DNA of 6,686 nt from Verrucomicrobiales bacterium (GCA_003506995.1 DNXB01000216.1:1-6686), one strand, 5' to 3'. Shown: positions 1 to 5,878, counted from the stretch's first letter. Made by a program: numbers and translations. Notes: generated from the letters alone by a model not told the origin.

Positions 1-2053
1 GGTTCACCATGACGCGTGCGGTGAGTGGGTTCTGCGGATTCGCAATCCACTCGGCGAGAGCCTTGCGGCGTTGTTGCTCGGCGGATTCCTTCGGCAGCTT
101 CAAATCACCGAGCGCGCTGAGCACGGCGGGTGTGACGGGTTCCTTCGGTTGCTCGGGATCGCCGCGATTGAGGAGGCGGATGTCATCGGGCATGCGGAAG
201 GTGCCGGCGAAGACCTTTTGCGCGTTTTCAGCGGCTTTGATCTTGGCTTCGATAGCGGCTTTTTCCTGCATCAGTGGCTTGGCACGCTTGGACTCGTCGG
301 GGCTGAGGCAGATGAGGTTCGGCTTCACAAGTTTTTTGTTTTTCGGGTCAAACTTTTGCCGGTCACTCGCATCGGCGACGGTGCGCCATTGGCCTGTGCT
401 GTCGCCGATCTCGATTTGGTAGTCGGTGGCGAGGCGGTCGGTGAATTTGCCCTCACGATCACGGCCCCAGACGACACGCTCGACGGTTTGCTCCTGCCTG
501 AACTCCAATTCGACCCAACCTTTGCCTTTCTCAGCGGCCATCCAACTGCGACCGTTGCCGTAGCGGCCATCGTTGATGAAACGCAGCTCGTGGCGCTCGG
601 CGACACCGATGTCGCCGCCGGACTTGCGCAGCGTGCCTGCGGTGGCGAGCGCGACGTTCTCGCCTCTGGTGTTGAAGACTTCGAGTTCGTCGATGCAGGG
701 CTCAAGGTTGTTCGTGGCCTTGATGGTGAAGCGCACGCGTTTGGCCTTCGTCGGCGCAAAGCGATCCGCGTTTTCACGAGCGTTGATCATGGGGCGCTCG
801 GCGCCGGATTTCACCAAAGGCACGAAGTGGGCGAGCTCTTTGTCGATCTCGGCAAGGCGTGGTTTGAGTCGCGTGGCCTCCGCACGTGCGGCCTCGGCCT
901 CCGGCGTGCGCAGATCACGGTCGCCATACTCGACTCCGGCCACGAATGCCTGCATGGCGTAGTAATCCTTGGCGGTGATGGGATCGAATTTGTGATCGTG
1001 GCAACGCGCGCAACCGATGCTGAGGCCGAGGAAGGTCTGGCCGATGTTCACGACGATCTCGTCGATGGAGTCCTGCCGAGCGAGACGCTTGGATTGATCG
1101 TCTTTGCCGATCTGTCCGGGCAGCAGCACGGATGCGGTGACGAGGAAGCCGGTGGCGGCGTCCTGGCCCATCGCATCGCCGACGAGCTGCTCTAGGATGA
1201 AGCGGTCGTAGGGCGTGTCGTTGTTGAAGGCGTTGATGACGTAGTCGCGGTAGGGCCAGGCGTTTGGGCGCTCGGTGTTGACCTCAAAGCCGTGCGTGTC
1301 GGCGTAGCGCACGACATCAAGCCAGTGCTGCGCCCAGCGTTCGCCGTAGCGCGGTGATGCTAGCAGGCGCTCGACGACTGCGGCGTGTGGGTCGGACTTG
1401 TCGGACGAGTCAGACAGGTCTGACATGAAAGCACTGACGTCTTCGGGCGTCGGTGGCAGGCCGGTGAGATCGAAGGTGACCCGGCGGAGCCAGGAGATGG
1501 GCTCGGCTGGCGGAGAGCGTTGCAAGCCTTGCTCAGCGAGTTTCGTGTCGATGAAACTGTCGAGTCGGCTGGTTTCAAGTTTCAGGTTTAAAGTTTCAAG
1601 TGTTCCAGAAGCGGGAATTTCAGGTGAGCTTGAAACTTGAAACTTGGAACCTGAAACGTTCAGCGGTTTGAAGCTCCAGTGATCGCGGCGGTCTTCGAGT
1701 TTGGCGAGATCGACCCCATCGGGCCATACAGCGCCTTCATTGATCCAGGCAGTGAGTGTTTCGATCTCGGTGGAGGAGAGTTTGCCCTTCGGCGGCATGA
1801 GTTCGTCCTCGTCATCAGTGGTGAGGAAGTGGATGAGCGGGCTGTCCTTTGCTTTGCCCTCGATGATGTCCGGCGCGTGGTTGTCGCCGCCTTTGAAGGC
1901 TTCAGATTTAATGTCGAGGCGCAGACCGGACTTTTGCTTCTTTTCGCCGTGGCACTCGTAGCAGTGCTTTTGGAAGATTGGGCGCACATCGCGCACAAAG
2001 TCGATAGGCGCGGCGAGGGCGGAGGTGGTGAGAAGGAAGCAGAGAGACCTCAT
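1..2053 (-). CDS. Exported PSCyt1-DUF1549-discoidin-DUF1553 protein, 3' end beyond window
   Basis: The frame from ATG 2053 stays open to base 1 (684 codons), so the C-terminus is missing. Residues 1-15 look like a signal peptide ending in ALA-A. Residues 18-112 resemble the planctomycete-type cytochrome c domain (PSCyt1): CYECH at 31-35 is a heme-c motif and LMPP at 86-89 offers a possible Met ligand. Residues 163-380 match DUF1549 (PSCyt2), with LTGLPPTPED, SPRYGERWAQHWLD, and CARCHDHKFDP at 348-358, which holds a second CxxCH. Residues about 430-565 look like a discoidin (F5/8 type C) fold insert (INDGRYGN, VVWGRDREGKF). From about 618 the start of DUF1553 is visible (RRKALAEWI, NPLTARVMVN). 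Two charged helical stretches (381-411, 588-615) flank the insert. It is third in an operon, 9 bases after the FecR gene stop, with no clear ribosome site. Such proteins are abundant in planctomycetes and verrucomicrobia and often precede a DUF1501 gene. Their reaction is not established; periplasmic redox or polymer breakdown roles are inferred only. The family call is firm, the function is not. Confidence 0.93.
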   Translation of the reverse strand, partial: MRSLCFLLTTSALAAPIDFVRDVRPIFQKHCYECHGEKKQKSGLRLDIKSEAFKGGDNHAPDIIEGKAKDSPLIHFLTTDDEDELMPPKGKLSSTEIETLTAWINEGAVWPDGVDLAKLEDRRDHWSFKPLNVSGSKFQVSSSPEIPASGTLETLNLKLETSRLDSFIDTKLAEQGLQRSPPAEPISWLRRVTFDLTGLPPTPEDVSAFMSDLSDSSDKSDPHAAVVERLLASPRYGERWAQHWLDVVRYADTHGFEVNTERPNAWPYRDYVINAFNNDTPYDRFILEQLVGDAMGQDAATGFLVTASVLLPGQIGKDDQSKRLARQDSIDEIVVNIGQTFLGLSIGCARCHDHKFDPITAKDYYAMQAFVAGVEYGDRDLRTPEAEAARAEATRLKPRLAEIDKELAHFVPLVKSGAERPMINARENADRFAPTKAKRVRFTIKATNNLEPCIDELEVFNTRGENVALATAGTLRKSGGDIGVAERHELRFINDGRYGNGRSWMAAEKGKGWVELEFRQEQTVERVVWGRDREGKFTDRLATDYQIEIGDSTGQWRTVADASDRQKFDPKNKKLVKPNLICLSPDESKRAKPLMQEKAAIEAKIKAAENAQKVFAGTFRMPDDIRLLNRGDPEQPKEPVTPAVLSALGDLKLPKESAEQQRRKALAEWIANPQNPLTARVMVN
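1391..1424. repeat. 9-bp-period GTCNGAC tandem repeat inside coding sequence
   Basis: Four copies of the self-complementary heptamer GTCNGAC (GTCGGAC, GTCGGAC, GTCAGAC, GTCTGAC) start at 1391, 1400, 1409 and 1418, separated by two variable bases. The 9-bp period keeps the reading frame of the minus-strand gene, giving an Ser-Asp-rich stretch (SDLSDSSDKSD, residues 211-221). It lies in the DUF1549 region between PTPEDVSAF and the VVERLLASPRYGERW motif, where family members normally have a short variable loop. It is seen directly; whether it is a dispersed genomic element cannot be judged from one window. Confidence 0.8.
1572..1657. repeat. Heptamer (GTTTCAA) repeats forming a 29-bp imperfect inverted repeat in coding sequence
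   Basis: Positions 1572-1600 consist of about four 7-bp units of the type GTTTCAA/GTTTCAG. Positions 1629-1657 hold the same kind of array in opposite orientation. The 29-base arms match at 25 positions after reverse complementing, with a 28-base spacer (1601-1628). The block lies within the minus-strand cytochrome/DUF1549 gene and is translated as residues about 132-162, the linker between PSCyt1 (DHWSFKPL) and DUF1549 (SRLDSFID). Because 7 is not a multiple of 3, successive units are read in different frames, yet no stop codon arises in the frame used. The base composition is clearly more A+T-rich than its surroundings, which suggests an inserted or expanded element. Confidence 0.85.
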
Positions 2054-2062
2054 GAATCGTGA

Positions 2063-3508
2063 TCAGCGGTAAGGATTGCCGGCGGCGTGGAGGGCGCGGA
2101 TTTCATCATCGCTCATGGCGCGACCTAGCAGGAGCAGTTCATCCACGCGACCGCTGAGCTTGCGGTCGTTGCGGTTCCAGTTGCCGATTTGCGCGGGTCC
2201 GAGCCGTGCCGGATGCGCGACTTGAAAGCGGACTTCCTTGTCGAACCTGCCGTTGAGGTAAAAGCGCACGGCTCTGGCCTGAGAATCATACACGGAGGCG
2301 AGGTGGACCCAGCGGCCTTGCTCAGGGAGCACGGGCGTGAATGAGTCCGCCTCATACTGCTGACCGGAGCCTGGGGCGAGGGTGTTGGCACGGAGCGCGA
2401 GGCGCATGGTGGCGTGGTGTGTGACCATCCAGTGAGCCTGGCCTGGATTGCTGGAATCCCAGCCATCCGTGTGCAGCAGCGACTGGTAGGGCGCGCCCAG
2501 GCGGTCCAGCCGAACCCAGGCGGCGAGCGTGAGCTTCGGCCAGTCGCGGCCGCCGCCAACATCGAGTTTTAAATGATCACCGACATGCACAAACTCGGGC
2601 GCATGTGAGCCAGGCCAGCGGCCTTGCACGCGGCGGTAAACACCGGGCTGACCCTCATCGGCCTCGAAATCGAGCAGCGTGATCAAGGCAGGATCGTTTT
2701 TCAACTTCGTCAGTGCTGCGTCGGATCGCGCACGTTGCCCAGCGGCGAGACCGGCGGTGAGTTCGGACATTTCATCGGGCTGGATGAAGGCGGAGGAGCG
2801 CAGTTCGCGCGACGTGCTGGCACCTTGATCAAAACTCACGGCATCACCACCGCGCAGGCTTTGCTTCGCTTTCTCGCCAGTGGCCTTGGTGATGACCTCG
2901 CCCTGAAACACATGCACTTCAGCAGCGCCGCTCATCGGCACATCGACACCGAAGCGTGTGCCGAGGTCAATCGCATCGCCGGTGGGTGTGATGACCGTGA
3001 AACCCTTTGCCGCAGGCGGCACATCGGCGGCGAGACGACCGCGTTTCATGTGCAGTCGCTGCGCGGACTCGAAGCGGAACTCTGCCGGGGCTTCGATCAC
3101 GATGCGCGCCCCGCGTGCGGTGACGAGCGCCACCGAACCTGCTTTGATCTCGTGCGATTCACCACGCAGAGACGAGCCATCGGCCATCTCGACGACACCG
3201 GCGGCTTTTTCCACGGTGGCAAAAGCACGCTGCGAGTCCTGCCACCACCAGCTACCCAACAGCAGCGCCACACTGGCCGCTGCTGCAATCCAACGCGGTG
3301 AAGAAGTGCGCCACTTGGTTTGGCGAATCACTGGCGCTTCGGCTTTCGTCCAGCCTGCGGCCAATGCCGCGAGCGCAGAGTCCACGTTCAAGGTTTCGGC
3401 AAATTCACGCCGCGCATCGGCATCGGTCAGTAGCAGCGCATTGAGCTGTTGCATCTCTGGCGCGGTGATGGTGCCGTCGAGGTAGGCTTCGATGAGTTTC
3501 GTGCTCAT
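2063..3508 (-). CDS. FecR-family transmembrane protein with C-terminal LamG-like domain
   Basis: The product is 481 residues from ATG 3508. That start is preferred over an upstream in-frame ATG at 3577 because it has AGGAGG 7 bases upstream and overlaps the sigma gene stop as ATGA. Residues 1-70 are a cytoplasmic anti-sigma-like segment (MSTKLIEAYLDGTI, acidic and helical). Residues 73-89 are one membrane segment (WIAAAASVALLLGSWWW). Residues about 97-225 are a FecR domain (ITPTGDAIDLGTRFGVDV, VHVFQGEV). Residues about 275-470 look like a concanavalin A/laminin-G fold (LTLAAWVRLD, GRWVHLASVYD, VRFYLNGRF, GRVDELLLLGRAMSDDEI). By family knowledge FecR proteins sit in the inner membrane and control a partner ECF sigma factor from the periplasmic side. 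Here the neighbour is exactly such a sigma gene. The LamG part probably binds a carbohydrate or protein ligand outside the membrane; that is inference. The C-terminus is complete, ending just after the LamG fold. Confidence 0.93.
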   Translation of the reverse strand: MSTKLIEAYLDGTITAPEMQQLNALLLTDADARREFAETLNVDSALAALAAGWTKAEAPVIRQTKWRTSSPRWIAAAASVALLLGSWWWQDSQRAFATVEKAAGVVEMADGSSLRGESHEIKAGSVALVTARGARIVIEAPAEFRFESAQRLHMKRGRLAADVPPAAKGFTVITPTGDAIDLGTRFGVDVPMSGAAEVHVFQGEVITKATGEKAKQSLRGGDAVSFDQGASTSRELRSSAFIQPDEMSELTAGLAAGQRARSDAALTKLKNDPALITLLDFEADEGQPGVYRRVQGRWPGSHAPEFVHVGDHLKLDVGGGRDWPKLTLAAWVRLDRLGAPYQSLLHTDGWDSSNPGQAHWMVTHHATMRLALRANTLAPGSGQQYEADSFTPVLPEQGRWVHLASVYDSQARAVRFYLNGRFDKEVRFQVAHPARLGPAQIGNWNRNDRKLSGRVDELLLLGRAMSDDEIRALHAAGNPYR

Positions 3509-4038
3509 GACGCGACCTCCTGCGTCAAAGCGCGGCGGATGCACTCCAGCAGCAGCTTTCTCATGCGATGCAGCCATTGATAAAAACCCGCCACCGTCCG
3601 CCCGCTGCTCTGCGCGACCTCTTGAATGCGTGACTCGGGCTGGTAAGCTTGCATGAGCAACTCGCGCTGATCACCTGGCACCTTCTTTATACAATGCGCG
3701 AGTGCCTCTCGCTGCTGCTCCAGACGCGGCTCATCGGCGGTGGTTTCATCGGCGATCTTGGTGATGACCTCTTCATCGAGCACCAAACGGTCGCGACCAC
3801 GATCTCGCAGCCAAGCCAGCACTTCAAACCTCGCCACACCGAAGGCCCATGCCTTGAAATCGGCCCCATCGCGGAACGAATCAAACTTCTCCCACAGCAC
3901 CACGCTGATCTCCTGCATCACATCATCCGCATCCGCCCGCGCGGGCACCAGCCGCCGCACATGGGCGCGGATGGCCGGCTCATGCGCGGTGAAGCTGCGC
4001 AGGAAGCGGTGATGGCGTGCGGTTTCGGCGGGGGACAT
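3505..4038 (-). CDS. ECF-like RNA polymerase sigma factor (Rhodopirellula/Verrucomicrobium family)
   Basis: A protein of 177 residues from ATG 4038. The first part (about 11-80) is a sigma-70 region 2 (FLRSFTAHEPAIRAHVRRLV, DADDVMQEISVVLWEKFDSF, FKAWAFGVARFEVLAWLRD). The second (about 107-170) is a region 4 helix-turn-helix (VPGDQRELLMQAYQP, IQEVAQSSGRTVAGFYQWLHRMRKLLLECI). There is no region 1.1 or 3, as expected for ECF-type factors. An in-frame ATG at 4110 would add 24 residues, but the family typically begins just before the RHxxFLRxFTAHE motif, so 4038 is preferred; no good ribosome site marks either start. The stop overlaps the FecR gene start by four bases, so the pair is co-translated. 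It presumably directs transcription of its own operon and other surface-protein genes under control of the FecR partner; the regulon cannot be read from this window. Confidence 0.93.
   Translation of the reverse strand: MSPAETARHHRFLRSFTAHEPAIRAHVRRLVPARADADDVMQEISVVLWEKFDSFRDGADFKAWAFGVARFEVLAWLRDRGRDRLVLDEEVITKIADETTADEPRLEQQREALAHCIKKVPGDQRELLMQAYQPESRIQEVAQSSGRTVAGFYQWLHRMRKLLLECIRRALTQEVAS
3516..3521 (-). promoter_or_regulatory. Strong ribosome binding site for the FecR-LamG gene, inside the sigma gene
   Basis: AGGAGG lies on the minus strand with a 7-base spacer before ATG 3508. It is contained in the last codons of the sigma factor gene (Gln-Glu-Val-Ala-Ser). With the ATGA overlap it points to translational coupling and fixes the FecR start. 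It is the only consensus-strength site seen in front of a gene in this window. Confidence 0.85.
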
Positions 4039-4061
4039 GGGTGGCTGCGGAGTTATCTCCA

Positions 4062-4091
4062 CGAGATGGGCGGATTTTACGAACCATCTCG
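4062..4091. promoter_or_regulatory. Inverted repeat in the leader of the sigma factor operon
   Basis: CGAGATGG (4062-4069) and CCATCTCG (4084-4091) are perfect 8-bp reverse complements separated by 14 bases. They lie 23 bases upstream of the preferred sigma start at 4038. Nearer the gene a second small symmetry, GGAG-TTAT-CTCC (4049-4060), follows. These could be an operator for a dimeric regulator or an RNA hairpin limiting translation. There is no T-run, so it is not an intrinsic terminator. If the sigma gene started at 4110 the repeat would be coding. The symmetry is seen; the function is unknown. Confidence 0.4.
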
Positions 4092-4191
4092 ATTGGATCG
4101 GGCGGGGCATTCGCGGACCGGCGAACTTTTTGCTTCCCGATTGGTTAAGAAAGGCTTATTATCAGCAGGTTACGTCTTTTTCACCCTCCGC
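4092..4191. promoter_or_regulatory. Divergent intergenic region between sigma operon and methyltransferase gene
   Basis: This stretch separates two divergent genes and contains the most A+T-rich run of the area (about 4122-4182). On the plus strand TTATTATC (4156-4163) could serve as a -10-like element for the methyltransferase gene. No well-spaced -35 hexamer was found: TTGGTT at 4141 is too close and TTGCTT at 4130 too far. No clear promoter for the minus strand was recognised. Promoters for both directions must lie about here by layout, but the exact sites are not supported. Confidence 0.3.
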
Positions 4192-5139
4192 ATGCCGCCC
4201 CTTGTCCTCCAGGAACGAATGTACGACCGTCGGGGCGGCGTAGTGCCATTGACGCAGCTTGACGACATCCTGCGTGAGCTGATCGCCAATGGCGGGCCGA
4301 TGCCGAACGAGTACGCGCTCATGAACCGCACTCTGCGGCAGCTTGGGGACGCGGTGCGCGCGAAGCTGATCAGCCGCGACGATGTGCTGGCCTACGCGCA
4401 GGACATCACGCACCGGCATCTCGAAGGGACGATGCAGGCGCGGGCGCTGGGCAAAAAATACGGCTACAGCGGCGACTTTGAGATGATTGAGGCCATCTAC
4501 ACGCTGCAAACGGCCCAGGAGCCGCATCTGCGCCGTTGGGATCTGTATTTCCACTCGCAAGCGGCACCGAACGCGGTGCGGAACCGCAAAGCCTACTTCC
4601 ATCAATTGCTGAACTCGCACACGGCGGGCCGTGCCAAGGCACCGCTGCAGGTGTTGAACGTCGCTAGCGGCCCGGCGCGGGATGTGCGCGAGTGGGTGCT
4701 CGACAATCCTGAGCGCGAGGTGCTGTTCGACTGCGTGGACGCGGAAATTCATGCGGTGGAACGTGCAAAGGCGCTGTGCGCGCCGTTTGCGAGCCGAGTC
4801 GAGTTTTATCATCGCAATGTGTTGCGGTTTCTGCCCGCGAAGGGCTACGAGCTCGTCTGGTCGGCGGGTCTGTTCGACTACCTCACGGATCGCACCTTCG
4901 TGTATCTGCTGAAGGCGCTCATGGCCGTGACGAAGCGGGGCGGGGAAGTGGTGGTGGGGAATTTTTCCGACTTCAATCCCAGCCGCGATTACATGGAGAT
5001 GCTCGGCGACTGGGTGCTGCAACATCGCACGCGTGATCATCTGCGCGAGCTGGCGCTGGAGGCGGGCGCGGCGGCGGATTCCATCGACGTGCAGTGGGAG
5101 CCGGAGGGCGTGAATCTGTTCCTGCACATCCGGCGCTAG
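4192..5139 (+). CDS. Class I SAM-dependent methyltransferase, extracellular-factor (PhcB-like) family
   Basis: The product is 315 residues from ATG 4192. ATG 4219 (306 residues) is an equally possible start, with AGGA only 4 bases ahead of it; neither has a convincing ribosome site. Numbering from 4219, the N-terminal helical part leads to YGYSGDFEMIEAIY (81-94) and AVRNRKAYF (119-127), signatures I associate with proteins annotated as extracellular-factor 3-hydroxypalmitic acid methyl ester biosynthesis (PhcB-like). The Rossmann methyltransferase core follows: motif I VLNVASGPARDV (145-156), an acidic residue for SAM ribose at D174 (CVDAE), LVWSAGLFDYLTDR (212-225), and GGEVVVGNF (241-249). 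The end, DWVLQHRTRDHLRELA plus EGVNLFLHIRR, is also typical. In Ralstonia, PhcB makes a fatty-acid methyl ester quorum signal; whether this protein acts on a fatty acid is inference. It stands alone, divergent from the sigma operon, and no PhcS/PhcR/PhcA-like genes are visible. Methyltransferase confidence is high, substrate low. Confidence 0.9.
   Translation: MPPLVLQERMYDRRGGVVPLTQLDDILRELIANGGPMPNEYALMNRTLRQLGDAVRAKLISRDDVLAYAQDITHRHLEGTMQARALGKKYGYSGDFEMIEAIYTLQTAQEPHLRRWDLYFHSQAAPNAVRNRKAYFHQLLNSHTAGRAKAPLQVLNVASGPARDVREWVLDNPEREVLFDCVDAEIHAVERAKALCAPFASRVEFYHRNVLRFLPAKGYELVWSAGLFDYLTDRTFVYLLKALMAVTKRGGEVVVGNFSDFNPSRDYMEMLGDWVLQHRTRDHLRELALEAGAAADSIDVQWEPEGVNLFLHIRR
5136..5139. other. Shared CTAG: overlapping stop codons of convergent genes
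   Basis: The plus-strand methyltransferase ends with TAG at 5137-5139 and the minus-strand transferase ends with TAG read from 5138 to 5136. Both use the same CTAG palindrome, so the genes overlap by four bases. There is no room between them for a terminator; transcription from each side must run into the other gene or end inside it. Confidence 0.9.
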
Positions 5140-5798
5140 CACGGAGTGAGCGCGTGCCACTCGCCGCTGGTCCAATCCAATGTCTCGGTGCCGCGAAACT
5201 GCTTTTTGTAATCGTAGGCGCTGCTTTCATGCGTGGCATAGCCTGGGTAAAGCCAGCGCAAGCCGACTTCATGGCAGTGCTGGATTTCGAGCAGCATCGT
5301 GAAGATGCCGAGGCTGCGTTTCATGTGCTCGGGCTCAAAGACGCCATACACGCTGGAGGCAGCGGCCTGGCCCACGTCGAAGAAGCTGGCGGCGATGAGG
5401 CGCTCGTCGTCAAAGACTCGCACCATGCGGCATTCGCAGGGGCCGTTTCCAGGATCGGAGCCGAGGAAGTTTTCGAGTGCGTCGGGGATGTTGTGGCTGA
5501 AGCGCCGTTTGTGGCGCTGGAACATGGCGCGGAGGTCGTCATCGAGAGCGGCGGGGATGATTTCCCAGCGCAGGCCGGCGTTCTTGTTCAGCACCCGGCG
5601 CTGGCTTTTGGAGAAAGAGCAGGACGCAAGCTCGATGCGCAGCGGCGTTATGGTTTGAGCACCGCCCTGTTGTCCCGGCTGACTGCTGTAACGAAAGAAA
5701 TACCTGCCAAAATGCCTCCAGCCCGCCGCCCACAGCCCGTCCATGATGTCCGCAGGCACGGAATCACAGATGAATGCTTCGTCGAGGGCGGGCGTCAT
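5136..5798 (-). CDS. Arginyl/leucyl-tRNA-protein transferase homologue (ATE/Bpt family) lacking the cysteine box
   Basis: A protein of 220 residues from ATG 5798. By family knowledge these enzymes move an amino acid from aminoacyl-tRNA onto the N-terminus of proteins (Leu or Arg onto acidic N-termini), marking them for ClpS/ClpAP degradation in the bacterial N-degron pathway. Support: GWRHFGRYFFRY (26-37) followed by LRIEL and FSKSQRRVLNKN (62-73) in the N-terminal part. The C-terminal GNAT-like ATE_C part has RHKRRFSH (95-102), LGIFTMLLEIQHCHEVGL (163-180), LYPGYATHESSAYDYKKQFRGTE (183-205). Oddity: where classical Bpt/ATE1 proteins carry clustered cysteines, residues 37-51 read SSQPGQQGGAQTI-like sequence with none. 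The donor amino acid cannot be deduced. The gene is monocistronic here and converges with the methyltransferase gene, sharing CTAG at the stops. Only a weak GAGAG precedes the start. Confidence 0.88.
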   Translation of the reverse strand: MTPALDEAFICDSVPADIMDGLWAAGWRHFGRYFFRYSSQPGQQGGAQTITPLRIELASCSFSKSQRRVLNKNAGLRWEIIPAALDDDLRAMFQRHKRRFSHNIPDALENFLGSDPGNGPCECRMVRVFDDERLIAASFFDVGQAAASSVYGVFEPEHMKRSLGIFTMLLEIQHCHEVGLRWLYPGYATHESSAYDYKKQFRGTETLDWTSGEWHALTPC

Positions 5799-5878
5799 AG
5801 GCTCTCAATAATCCGGCGGCGCGGATTGACAACGTCCGTCCCGCCCGCACACTCCGAACCGACAGCCCCCTCACGCGC
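5799..5878. promoter_or_regulatory. Divergent promoter region between ATE/Bpt-like gene and DUF4407 gene
   Basis: These 80 bases separate two divergent starts. A TTGACA hexamer lies on the plus strand at 5826-5831 and TTGTCA on the minus strand (5832 to 5827), part of one near-symmetrical ATTGACAAC. Matching -10 elements are poor: CACACT-like sequence at 5848-5853 for the plus strand, TATTGA (5810 to 5805) for the minus strand after 16 bases. The latter would place the transcript start at or next to ATG 5798, implying a nearly leaderless message. The region is C-rich near the DUF4407 start and shows no ribosome site there. Back-to-back promoters are expected by layout; the specific boxes are tentative. 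Confidence 0.35.

Noticed and set aside
71..1195. Long plus-strand open frame (374 codons) over the left edge
   Set aside because: It is antisense to the DUF1549/discoidin gene, whose motifs are unmistakable. The frame is open because of the G+C-rich codon bias of the true gene, and its product shows no known motif.
1572..1657. Intrinsic transcription terminator or CRISPR-like repeat
   Set aside because: The hairpin is inside an open coding frame, has no following T-run, and the units are 7-bp degenerate copies without spacers, so neither call fits.
2624..3301. Plus-strand 225-codon open frame within the FecR-LamG gene
   Set aside because: It is antisense to conserved FecR motifs and has no start context or domain.
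3509..3577. Longer N-terminus for the FecR-LamG protein (ATG 3577)
   Set aside because: The extra 23 residues come from an alternative frame of the sigma gene. ATG 3508 has AGGAGG at ideal spacing and the ATGA overlap.
3649..4191. Upstream extension of the methyltransferase frame to ATG 3649
   Set aside because: The extension would overlap the sigma factor gene antisense for nearly 400 bases and carries no methyltransferase family motif; homology-like sequence begins only after about 4219.
4162..5175. Minus-strand 337-codon open frame across the methyltransferase gene
   Set aside because: It is Arg/His/Val-rich with no domain features and is fully antisense to a gene with clear SAM-binding motifs.
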